Shown: positions 17,926 through 25,549 of the stretch, in pieces
How positions within the stretch are numbered: position 1 is the stretch's first letter
How the letters are laid out: every line of letters begins with the position of its first letter
Source: Furfurilactobacillus rossiae DSM 15814
Lineage (GTDB): Bacteria > Bacillota > Bacilli > Lactobacillales > Lactobacillaceae
Direction of reading: 5' to 3'
Assembly: GCF_000428925.1 (NCBI RefSeq)
Contig: NZ_AUAW01000006.1
Span: 62,001-126,000, forward strand
Length of the DNA stretch: 64,000 bases
Translations under genes and position numbers: made by a program
Notes under the pieces: generated by a model
The model's input: only the letters and a program-made list of their open reading frames with translations
What the model was told of the DNA's origin: nothing
Databases searched by the model: none

Positions 17926-17950
17926 CACTAATGTGTTGGTAGCGCTTTTT
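17914..17950 (+). terminator. Attenuator hairpin before the NCS1 permease
   Basis: AAGCGTTAC..ACA pairs with TGT..GTAGCGCTT around a short loop and is followed by TTTTTCTT, only 26 bases before the permease ATG and directly before its GGAGG site. The leader-peptide stop codon lies in the left arm. Confidence 0.75.
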
Positions 17951-17975
17951 CTTAACAGCAAACGGAGGAAGAGAC

Positions 17976-19316
17976 ATGAAGCAAACAGCATCAGAAGCAT
18001 CACACAGTATGAGTTTTTGGGATCAGACGGCGACATGGATTGGAGCCAATGCCAACAACGGCACCTGGTATGTTGGTGGTGTATTAGCTGCACTAGGACT
18101 GGGTGGGGCGATGAAAGTATTAATGATCACCGGTCCGGTCGCTTACCTGCTACTGGCTCTAGTCGGGTATATGGGGTTTCAAACGCGACGCTCTACAATG
18201 GCTTTGATGAATGTTTCGTTTGGTCGTTGGGGTAGCGTTGGACCGTCATTAGTCAATGTGGTTCAGTTTATGGGCTGGGCTGCGGTAAACACATTTATTG
18301 CAGCCGGTTCTATTAGTTATTTGCTTCATGATTTACTGGGCTGGCCAGTTTTTGGTCAACGTGGCGGGTTAAAAGGTATTATCTTTGGTATTTTGATGAT
18401 GTCAATCTTGCATCTGATTAGTATTTCGCTCGGTCAACGGTCTGTGCGGATTATTGAGCGTGTTGGAATTGTGTTGGTAATTTTACTGGTATTGTGGGAA
18501 ACATGGGCGGTTTTTCAAACCGTATCGTTGAATCAGTTGACTCAGTGGCAAGTGCCAGTTAAGTTCCATTTGCCAACCGGTAACGCAATTGATACGTTAG
18601 CGGCGTTTAACCTCGCTTGGGTGACTGCTGGTGCTGATTTCACCAAGTTTGCTAAGAATAAGACGGCTGCCACAGTAGCGCCGTTTATTGGCGGCACAGT
18701 GGGACTGTTCTGGTTTGCTCTCGTCGGCATCATTGCTACCATTGGTGCAGCGGTAACACTTCATAGATTTGATCCCAATGCATCGGACCCGAGTACAGTG
18801 GCTTCACGGCTTGGTTTAGGTATTTTGGCAATGATTGTGATTGTATTGACGAGTACTACTGCAAACGCAGTTAATCTAATGGCTGCCGGAACGGCATTGA
18901 CTAACATTTTTAAACGACTTCGACTTACACCAGCTTTATGGCTAGTAACGGTGTTGGCGACGCTGATGACATTGATTCCTTTGTGGTCTAACAGCTTTTT
19001 GGGTGTGTTCACGATGTTTTTGGATTATGTGGGCATGATCTTAGGACCGGAGATTGCCATTATTTTAGTCGATTATTATCTTATCCACGGCGCACACTAT
19101 ACTGATAATATGTTTGCTAACGCACCAAGGGTGAACTGGTTAGCCTACGTAAACTGGGGCTTAGGAATATTGAGTTATTTCTTGTTACGACAAGTCGGTT
19201 CGGTAACAAACACAGTCGGTGCAACGGTATTTGCAATGCTCATTACAGCTAGTCTACATTTGGTACTGAGCCGATTAACGGTAAAATTAAGGAATACGGT
19301 ACCTGAAAATAATTAA
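17976..19316 (+). CDS. NCS1-family nucleobase permease
   Basis: A 446-residue membrane protein with about 12 hydrophobic helices. The N-terminal FWDQTATWIGANANNGTW segment is typical of the cytosine/hydroxymethylpyrimidine NCS1 transporters, which use ion symport for cytosine, uracil, purines or thiamine precursors. TTANAVNLMAAGTAL is the family's helix 8 region. The specificity cannot be read. Cytosine is attractive because codA is in the window; the leader with a U-rich peptide supports a pyrimidine. ATG follows GGAGG by eight bases and lies just after an attenuator-like hairpin. Confidence 0.85.
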   Translation: MKQTASEASHSMSFWDQTATWIGANANNGTWYVGGVLAALGLGGAMKVLMITGPVAYLLLALVGYMGFQTRRSTMALMNVSFGRWGSVGPSLVNVVQFMGWAAVNTFIAAGSISYLLHDLLGWPVFGQRGGLKGIIFGILMMSILHLISISLGQRSVRIIERVGIVLVILLVLWETWAVFQTVSLNQLTQWQVPVKFHLPTGNAIDTLAAFNLAWVTAGADFTKFAKNKTAATVAPFIGGTVGLFWFALVGIIATIGAAVTLHRFDPNASDPSTVASRLGLGILAMIVIVLTSTTANAVNLMAAGTALTNIFKRLRLTPALWLVTVLATLMTLIPLWSNSFLGVFTMFLDYVGMILGPEIAIILVDYYLIHGAHYTDNMFANAPRVNWLAYVNWGLGILSYFLLRQVGSVTNTVGATVFAMLITASLHLVLSRLTVKLRNTVPENN

Positions 19317-19387
19317 ATAAATATCGAGGGTGCGGCGACTTCTATTTTTAAAGGTCGTTGATAATATATAATCCGTTTACAAACGTT

Positions 19388-19440
19388 AAACGCGACATAT
19401 TCATGATGATAACGTCATTAATATGTCGTGTTTATTTTTT
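19388..19440 (+). terminator. Rho-independent terminator after the permease
   Basis: AAACGCGACATATT pairs with AATATGTCGTGTTT, followed by ATTTTTTTG. Confidence 0.9.
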
Positions 19441-19541
19441 TGCTGAAACGGTACTTTTGTGAGTTTATTGCCGTCTAATGAATTGCATTAATGAAAATTA
19501 ATCGTTATTCTACCGATACATTATTTTTAAGGGGATCAAGA

Positions 19542-20387
19542 ATGAGCCAGCCACAATTTTCAACCGCCAGTTTGCGCGATCAAACAATCGATTTACGAGT
19601 ATCAACATTTATTAATCATTTATGGACCACACAAGAAACTATTGCGGACTTCGAAATCAGTTTAACAACGACCTTGCTGGTTTTACCTGTGACCGTGAAG
19701 CAAAAACGACTAACGTTGATTCTGGATTATCGTCTGGGACCATTATTGGTGCGCCGACCGTGTGGCACGCTGATGCGAGAATTGATGGCTAAAAACAGTC
19801 GGACTCGCCAACAAATGGCGATTGCCCATCACTTTTTGGGGCAGCAACATTACACACCTTACGTAAACGGTAAATATGGTTTTGTACCAACCGCGGGATC
19901 GACGATGCGAGAGACTGGATGGTTAGGATTTTACAAATTAGTTCAGGTTCGTCGCTTGACCCATGAAACCTTGCTGATTTTTAAAAATAACATGAAGCTC
20001 ATTTTACCGTTGTCACATTATTTTATGCTGCAACGATTAAGAGATGCGGCGACGATTATTCAATTGCAGAAGGAGCAATTGGAATTGATGGTTGAAAATA
20101 GTGGTTTTGATCGGTGTCGACCGAATTTTACCAATAAGTTGGCACAAGTATTAGGAATGCGGCCTGAACAAGTTTTACATGACGAAACAGAATTTTATGC
20201 TCACACGGTTGAAGTTTTAATGGTAGCAGGGTTAGAGGATTTTCTAGTGGATGGCTACGATGCCGTGCTTAATTTAGACCGTGAAACGATTGCAAAAGAA
20301 GCACGCCAGTTTTTAAGGGGACATGGGCATTTAATTGTACCGAAAACACGTCACTTTGTGTCAGATAAGGACGACGAGATAAACTAG
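19542..20387 (+). CDS. ComK-like competence transcription factor
   Basis: About 281 residues. The middle (roughly 105-185) carries the ComK core: YGFVPTAGSTMRETGWLGF, then a spaced hydrophobic segment LLIFKNNMKLILPLSHYF and LQRLRDAATI, which align by eye with Bacillus ComK (FLFPT..STR..CGW.., F.NG..LPIS). ComK activates DNA-uptake genes by binding AT-boxes. Unlike Bacillus ComK (about 190 residues) this one has an extra C-terminal 100 residues of unknown role. I start at ATG 19542, after AAGGGGATC; the frame's first ATG 19491 has no ribosome site. Two small unknown genes follow. Confidence 0.65.
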   Translation: MSQPQFSTASLRDQTIDLRVSTFINHLWTTQETIADFEISLTTTLLVLPVTVKQKRLTLILDYRLGPLLVRRPCGTLMRELMAKNSRTRQQMAIAHHFLGQQHYTPYVNGKYGFVPTAGSTMRETGWLGFYKLVQVRRLTHETLLIFKNNMKLILPLSHYFMLQRLRDAATIIQLQKEQLELMVENSGFDRCRPNFTNKLAQVLGMRPEQVLHDETEFYAHTVEVLMVAGLEDFLVDGYDAVLNLDRETIAKEARQFLRGHGHLIVPKTRHFVSDKDDEIN

Positions 20388-20458
20388 TTTTTCTATGAAA
20401 GCGGATTCCGTAGCGTTATGATAAAGACAACAAAACAACACAAAGAGAGGCTTTCGCA

Positions 20459-21103
20459 ATGAGTTTTACGACACCGATCACGAAGCAAGAACAACAGGTC
20501 TTTCATGACTACCAGATTCCTGTACATGATCCACTGAGTGTATTCGACAGTTTAAAACAAGTTCCTAATATGACAGGAAATTTTGAGGGCAGTGATGTTG
20601 ACTTGAACGATTTACTGTCAGACTATGTCGCCGTTCAGTTAGATTTTAACCGTTTAGTGGACACCATTAACCAGGAGTGGTGGTCGCAGCTACAAACATG
20701 GCATAAGTTAACTGGGGATCGTTTATCAGCTAACACGAAAGCACATGCTGATCAGTTCGGTCCGTTTGAACAGGAACGGGTTCAGTTAGCAAAACAGGCG
20801 GAGCAAGGGTTCCCTCAAGAGCTACTTAATAAGCCACGTAGTGAATGGCGGTCTCAAGATCTGTTTGGCTATGATTACATTATGTTCCAGGTTGATTTAA
20901 AGTGGGAATTCTTTAACATCATGGAAATCCTGGCTAACATTAATCCTGATGTAAACATTGAAACAGTCGCAACTGAAATTCAGGCCAAGCTTGCGCCAAA
21001 GCATGGGCCAAAAGAACGCAAAGTTGACATGAACCAACCGCAATCGGATGATCCGGATAATAATGATGCTAGCAACGCCAATGGATCCTCACGAAAGGGG
21101 TAA
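20459..21103 (+). CDS. Unknown protein, paralogue A of a tandem pair
   Basis: A 214-residue soluble acidic protein without signal peptide or membrane segment. It opens FTTPITKQEQQVFHDYQI, which matches the opening of the next gene (YVTPLSQADKKRFHQRKV), so the two seem to be diverged duplicates. The C-terminal 30 residues are low-complexity, rich in Asp, Asn and Ser, and likely disordered. AGAGAGG precedes ATG. It lies 71 bp after the ComK-like gene and 5 bp before its paralogue. I recognise no family; a competence or stress link is only a neighbourhood guess. Confidence 0.6.
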   Translation: MSFTTPITKQEQQVFHDYQIPVHDPLSVFDSLKQVPNMTGNFEGSDVDLNDLLSDYVAVQLDFNRLVDTINQEWWSQLQTWHKLTGDRLSANTKAHADQFGPFEQERVQLAKQAEQGFPQELLNKPRSEWRSQDLFGYDYIMFQVDLKWEFFNIMEILANINPDVNIETVATEIQAKLAPKHGPKERKVDMNQPQSDDPDNNDASNANGSSRKG

Positions 21104-21108
21104 AAATA

Positions 21109-21696
21109 ATGCAGTATGTGACACCGTTAAGTCAGGCGGATAAGAAACGGTTTCACCAACGCAAGGTGACTGTTGACGCTCCACTTGCAAACGTAAAGAA
21201 CTTAATGGATCAGCATTTGACGGGGCTGATTAGTGGTCGTCAATTTGATTTATTATCATTTCTCAATAACGTGTTCGCTTGTCAGTTACAAACGTTTGCC
21301 CTTACGGAAAACTATAACCTGTTAGAACAACGCGAAAATGAAGATAATTTAAAGCAATTTTCCGAGAACAGCCAAGCATTACATCAGCAGTTAGCATCGT
21401 TAATGGACAAAGAGTCTTCACTGCTCAAGGACTATGAGTTGCTTCACGAGCAGGTACGCGCCAATTACTATGCGGCCGAACCGGACGATTTGGCCAGCAA
21501 ACAATTGAACGGAACAGCGACTAACTTAGAACTAGCCTTTCATGCTCTGCTCGGAATGAGTGCTGACACGCAGTGGTTAATGGAAGTGGGGATGCAAACA
21601 CTACGATTGCTTAATCCGGCGTTAACGACCACCATGATTCAACAAATCAGTGCCAGTATCATGATGCTGGTAGAACAAAGTGATGATGTAGAGTAG
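21109..21696 (+). CDS. Unknown protein, paralogue B of a tandem pair
   Basis: A 195-residue mostly helical protein. After the shared opening TPLSQADKKRFH, residues 65-115 are rich in Gln, Glu and Leu and may form a coiled coil; the C terminus is amphipathic. There is no membrane helix and no catalytic motif. GAAAGGGG precedes ATG, five bases after paralogue A, so the two are co-translated. They end at a long terminator. Similar length, similar opening and adjacency argue that the pair works together, perhaps as a heteromer. Function unknown. Confidence 0.6.
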   Translation: MQYVTPLSQADKKRFHQRKVTVDAPLANVKNLMDQHLTGLISGRQFDLLSFLNNVFACQLQTFALTENYNLLEQRENEDNLKQFSENSQALHQQLASLMDKESSLLKDYELLHEQVRANYYAAEPDDLASKQLNGTATNLELAFHALLGMSADTQWLMEVGMQTLRLLNPALTTTMIQQISASIMMLVEQSDDVE

Positions 21697-21768
21697 TGAA
21701 AAACATTTATTCCAAGCATAGCGTAAATGTTCTAGTGTGGAAAAAGTGTGTTTATTTGAAATAGCATC

Positions 21769-21838
21769 AAAACACCTCCTGACAATTGTGTATGCCCAGC
21801 CGTTGGTTGGCCCCGCACGATTGTCAGAAGGTGTTTTT
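21769..21838. terminator. Long bidirectional terminator
   Basis: AAACACCTcCTGACAATTGTG pairs with its complement CACGATTGTCAGaAGGTGTTT across a 27-base loop, with a T run after it. It serves the paralogue pair and the minus-strand Spx-like gene. Confidence 0.9.
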
Positions 21839-21843
21839 AATCT

Positions 21844-22284
21844 TCATTCAATATCAGAAAGTTCATCGCTTTTGGATTCGCGTAGGAGCATAGTAGTTAG
21901 CTCTTGAACCCGAACACTTCTAGGCAAAAATACTCTGATGTCATCTTGTGAAAAACCAGTTTGCAGGATGTGAAGGTGGTCGTCATAAATGATTGGAAAA
22001 TGTAAAAGACGGATATTTTCAATCATGGCTGTTAACAATGCTTGTAAAGACATTGCTTCAGGATCATGATTTTTGATAAACGCAGCGTAAGCGAGTGACT
22101 GAAAGGAAAGCAAATCATCAACACCATTTTCGGAGGCCATTAAAAATTGCTTCAATTCGTCAATCGTCAATTCTGGTTGGTCTACATGGACACGTTGCTC
22201 AGTGAAAGCAACATCATGTTGGGTTAACCAACGGACAGCCTGACGAGAGGGTAAGTTTGACGGGATAGTGTAGATTTTAATCAT
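21844..22284 (-). CDS. Spx/ArsC-family protein lacking the CxxC redox switch
   Basis: About 146 residues with the Spx layout: a thioredoxin-like opening (IKIYTIPSNLPSRQAVRWL), the ENGVDDLLS segment, LHFPIIYDDHLHILQTGF and VFLPRSVR, which all correspond to Spx signatures. Spx binds the RNA polymerase alpha subunit and senses disulfide stress through CxxC. Here the two Cys positions are Asn and Pro (SNLP in place of SCxxC), so disulfide sensing is lost. It may be a constitutive or antagonistic paralogue. Start at MIKIYT, nine bases after GGAG; the longer frame includes the ribosome site. Confidence 0.8.
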   Translation of the reverse strand: MIKIYTIPSNLPSRQAVRWLTQHDVAFTEQRVHVDQPELTIDELKQFLMASENGVDDLLSFQSLAYAAFIKNHDPEAMSLQALLTAMIENIRLLHFPIIYDDHLHILQTGFSQDDIRVFLPRSVRVQELTTMLLRESKSDELSDIE

Positions 22285-22541
22285 GATTTTCATCTCCATT
22301 TATATTGCAATTAATGTTTCTAGCATGAGTATAAATAGTTATTTTTTTGAATAACAATATTTATGTTAAGTTGTAAATTCGCCGAACAAACACAAAAGTC
22401 AGTTGATTTATTGTCGGTATGAAGGTGAACAAAATGCATTCTCACGCGGATCAGCACACTTTATAGAGAGTGAATATGCTATGATATTCGTAACAAAAAA
22501 ACTTATGATTTAACCGAATTTATGGAGGTTGAAAAGTAAAA

Positions 22542-23549
22542 ATGGCAAAGCGGGTAACGATTAAAGACGTCGCAAAGGCTGTTGGACTGTCGATTACGAC
22601 GGTTTCCCAAATTCTCAATGGGAAGGGCGAACGTTTTCCAGCCGCAACACAAGAAAAAGTGATGAAAATTAGGGATCAGTTAGGATACGTTCCTAACTTT
22701 AATGCTCGTAATCTAATCAGTCATTCAATGAAAACGGTTGGAATTATCGTGCCCAATTTAGTCAATCCCTTCTTCGCCATGTTCTTGCGAGGCATTCAGG
22801 ATGCAATGTATGAGCACGAATGCGTGCCAATGATTTTAAGCGCGGACCGCAACGAAAAATTGGAACATTATTATCTACGGACACTAGTTGAACGTGGTGT
22901 GGACGCGATGATTATCGCTAGCTCCGCCGTCGGTAATGAGGAGCTGAATGGACTGCTTAAGAGTAACCGTGTGCCCTATTTGTTGTTTGATCAAAATGAT
23001 CCTATTAATGAAGGTGATCGCATTATCGTCGATGATGAACGAGGCGGGGAATTAGCTGCTACTCACTTAATCGAGTCTGGTCATCATAAGATTGCGGTGG
23101 TGTTGCCGGACCGACCCTCACAAAATGTGCGGTTGCGGATGGCTGGTTATCGAAGCGCCTTAGTTCGTCATGGTATTTCGGTTGATGACAGTTTGATATT
23201 TTCAACTGAGCTGTCTAAGGCAGGCGGCTGGGCTGTTGCCAACCAAGTGATTGATTCAGGGGCTACCGCCGTATTTTGTGCCAATGATGAAATGGCCCTA
23301 GGATTGATGCGCGGTATTGAGACCGTTGGTAAGAATGTGCCACAGGATTTGTCCGTTGTCGGCTATGATGACATTGATTTGGATGACTATATGGCGCCGC
23401 GTTTGACGACCATTCACCAGCCTGTTTATGACATGGGGACATGGGCGAGCCAGATGATTATGAATCGTCTCCGGGATCCGGAGCACGCACCACAGTTGAA
23501 AGTGGTTGATGTTTCGTTAGTCAAACGTGATTCGGTACGGAAAATATAG
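22542..23549 (+). CDS. LacI-family transcriptional regulator, RbsR-like
   Basis: A 335-residue repressor. The helix-turn-helix TIKDVAKAVGLSITTVSQIL and hinge are at residues 5-60, followed by a periplasmic-binding-like sugar domain (VGIIVPNLVNPFFAMFLRGI, FCANDEMALGLMR, VVGYDDIDLDDYMAPRLTT). The overall wording fits RbsR or CcpA-like pentose repressors. No sugar genes adjoin it. The nearest LacI-type palindromes, GTAAAACGTTTTAC, lie before rbsD 6 kb downstream, making RbsR the best guess. GGAGG is 13 bases before ATG, a rather long spacing. Confidence 0.8.
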   Translation: MAKRVTIKDVAKAVGLSITTVSQILNGKGERFPAATQEKVMKIRDQLGYVPNFNARNLISHSMKTVGIIVPNLVNPFFAMFLRGIQDAMYEHECVPMILSADRNEKLEHYYLRTLVERGVDAMIIASSAVGNEELNGLLKSNRVPYLLFDQNDPINEGDRIIVDDERGGELAATHLIESGHHKIAVVLPDRPSQNVRLRMAGYRSALVRHGISVDDSLIFSTELSKAGGWAVANQVIDSGATAVFCANDEMALGLMRGIETVGKNVPQDLSVVGYDDIDLDDYMAPRLTTIHQPVYDMGTWASQMIMNRLRDPEHAPQLKVVDVSLVKRDSVRKI

Positions 23550-23560
23550 ATAAGATAATA

Positions 23561-23613
23561 AAAGGATTGAAATGATCGGCAGAGTCACACTGCGATCATT
23601 TCAATCCTTTTTT
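23561..23613. terminator. Strong bidirectional terminator
   Basis: AAAGGATTGAAATGATCG pairs exactly with CGATCATTTCAATCCTTT, followed by T. It separates the LacI regulator and the minus-strand HigA-like gene. Confidence 0.95.
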
Positions 23614-23626
23614 GATACCATGTTTA

Positions 23627-23917
23627 TTAACGGACAAATTTTAATTCCACATGCGCGCCAACGCTGTCAGCGATTTGTTGTAAGGTTTCCAATCGTGGAT
23701 TCATAATGCCGGTCTCAATACGAACAATCGTTGATTTGGCTAATCCGGCCCTTTGAGCCAGTTTAGCCTGAGTATAACCAAGTTCATGGCGAAACTCGTA
23801 TAAAGCAATTGCTGCATTGCCTGCGCTGACAGTCTGATCATAAGTTTTTTGAAATTTTGGTTGTTTTAGTTCTTGTTGAATGACGTCATCCATGGTCTCT
23901 GGCTTATTCTTGATCAT
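23627..23917 (-). CDS. HigA-like antitoxin, Xre family
   Basis: A 96-residue protein with a C-terminal Xre helix-turn-helix (YTQAKLAQRAGLAKSTIVRIETG, shown here as contiguous positions 48-70) followed by LETLQQIADSVG and a beta strand VELKFVR. It is the usual second gene of a HigB-HigA operon, in which it neutralises the toxin and represses the promoter. AAGGAG lies ten bases before ATG. The upstream toxin frame overlaps its first codons but carries a stop, so this antitoxin may now be an orphan regulator. Confidence 0.85.
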   Translation of the reverse strand: MIKNKPETMDDVIQQELKQPKFQKTYDQTVSAGNAAIALYEFRHELGYTQAKLAQRAGLAKSTIVRIETGIMNPRLETLQQIADSVGAHVELKFVR

Positions 23918-24281
23918 TAGTGTTTCTCCTTAAATATTTTTCACGTATACGTTTGGCACTATCAATTTGTCTTCGCGGTGTTTTATTACTTTTCTTTGTA
24001 AAACCAAGGGTAATAAAATAATTATTTCATTTAATGTGAAAATAAATGGCACGTTGTATGTTGCTAGATTGAATTGACCTAATCTCGAACAAATTGTCCT
24101 CAATCTTTTTGACCCACAGTTGTCGAATAGCGATATGCAGCTCATGTGACTCTATTAACGAAATTGTTCCGATCAATTTCGCACGATCTTTATCCGGAAG
24201 ATCGTGCAAAAACTTTAAGAAACGGTCACTGGGAATAAATTTTGGCTTTGTATTCATCCAATAAAGTAGCATTAACGCCAC
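23904..24281 (-). pseudogene. HigB/RelE-family toxin interrupted by an in-frame TGA
   Basis: The frame opens MALMLLYWMNTKPKF and runs through FLKFLHDLPDKDRAKL, LWVKKIEDNLFEIRS and QRAIYFHIK, the phage-derived Gp49/HigB pattern, then meets TGA at 24027-24029. Reading on in the same frame gives NNYFITLGFTKKSNKTP and IDSAKRIREKYL, exactly the missing C-terminal strand and helix of the family, and ends by overlapping the antitoxin start. One base change (probably GGA to TGA, family Gly) explains it. The truncated 84-residue product lacks the active-site Lys-rich strand and is likely harmless. Confidence 0.8.
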
Positions 24282-24443
24282 TTTTTTTTCAACTCCTTTA
24301 CATTATGACCTAGGTTTTGGACAGCAAGGATTGCTTGTTGGTCCGTCTAACCTAAACTTATGTAAAGGGGAAGGTTTTCATTTTTCTTAAAGCCAGTTTT
24401 TAGCTATTTTTAATGCTGGGTGCGACACGGCAGAACAATGTGA

Positions 24444-25358
24444 TTAATAGTCAAACTTCATTTGTAGAAAATCAGTAATCACGGTATTTGCGGTTGCTTG
24501 CTTATTAATTTGCGCGACGACACTGAGATTTAATTCGTTGATGGGCAAAGGGATAGCGGCGACGTCTGTCGTTAATTTGGCGGATTCAACAAGTGAATTT
24601 GGTACGATAGCGGCGCCCATGCCCTTAGCAGCTAATCGTTCAGCTGTGATTAAATTAGCAGTGGTAAATGTTCGCCATGGATGAATATTATGAGCGGCAA
24701 GATATCCTGAAATAATTCGCTGAAAGCCGGAATCACCGCGTTCAATGATGAGTTCCTGGCGAGCAAAGTTAAATAATATGTCCTCTAAATGTGCACTTAC
24801 ATCCTTGGTACCAATGTTTTCGACTGCGTTTTTCGACATTACTAAGGTACATCCTTCTGAGTAGAGCGGAATGTGCGTGATTTCAGGTTGTGGTGTCGGT
24901 GCCACACCAAAATAGATGTCAAGTTGATTGCTAGTTAACGCCTGCTCGCCTTGTTCAGGAGCTAATTCGTGTAACTCTAATGTGACTTCAGGATGGAGGC
25001 GATGAAAGGCCGGTAAAAGATTTGGCAACAGGATTGAGCCTAATGATTGGGTGACCCCTAAACGTAAAGTAGCATGCGCCTCTGTTTTGAAGGCTTGCAA
25101 GTTGGTCACGACACGATCGACTTCGTTCATCAGGACGCCCATTTGATTGAGATAATAATTGCCTGCTGCTGTTAACGACAGGGGATGGGTACGCCGATCC
25201 ACCAACCGAACGCCAAGTTCATTTTCAAATCGCTTGAGTTGCTTGCTGACGTTTGGTTGGGTGAGGTACATGGCATTCGCAGTATCAGAAATGCTGCCTG
25301 TTGTCTGCAACGAACTGAGAATATGTAATAACTGCTGGTTCTGATTCATGGTTGTCAT
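24444..25358 (-). CDS. LysR-family transcriptional regulator
   Basis: About 304 residues. The winged helix-turn-helix is at residues 5-65 (TGSISDTANAMYLTQPNVSKQ, split NSISD-type pattern), then a long linker helix and a two-lobe co-inducer domain starting at ATLRLGVTQSLG. ATG at 25358 follows TTGGAGG by eight bases; the longer frame starts inside that site. It is divergent from the flavin fumarate reductase with about 190 bp between, so it probably controls that gene and, formerly, the anion permease now reduced to a fragment downstream. Confidence 0.88.
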   Translation of the reverse strand: MTTMNQNQQLLHILSSLQTTGSISDTANAMYLTQPNVSKQLKRFENELGVRLVDRRTHPLSLTAAGNYYLNQMGVLMNEVDRVVTNLQAFKTEAHATLRLGVTQSLGSILLPNLLPAFHRLHPEVTLELHELAPEQGEQALTSNQLDIYFGVAPTPQPEITHIPLYSEGCTLVMSKNAVENIGTKDVSAHLEDILFNFARQELIIERGDSGFQRIISGYLAAHNIHPWRTFTTANLITAERLAAKGMGAAIVPNSLVESAKLTTDVAAIPLPINELNLSVVAQINKQATANTVITDFLQMKFDY

Positions 25359-25549
25359 CGATAAGCCTCCAAACATTATGCCATTTTAGGCATATCATCT
25401 CACTTAAAAAGATATTTCACAATCGACAAAAAAACAGTAACAATGAGGTTGGGTAGTTTGAATCAAACAGGATTGTTACGATTTTATGCTCACTATTAAA
25501 CAAACTATTGAATGATCTTTTTATCCGAATAAAAAATGGAGGCAACACA

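Noticed and set aside
23930-24145. A 71-codon minus-strand frame in the HigB region
   Set aside because: Out of frame with the toxin; the toxin frame interrupted by TGA explains the sequence.
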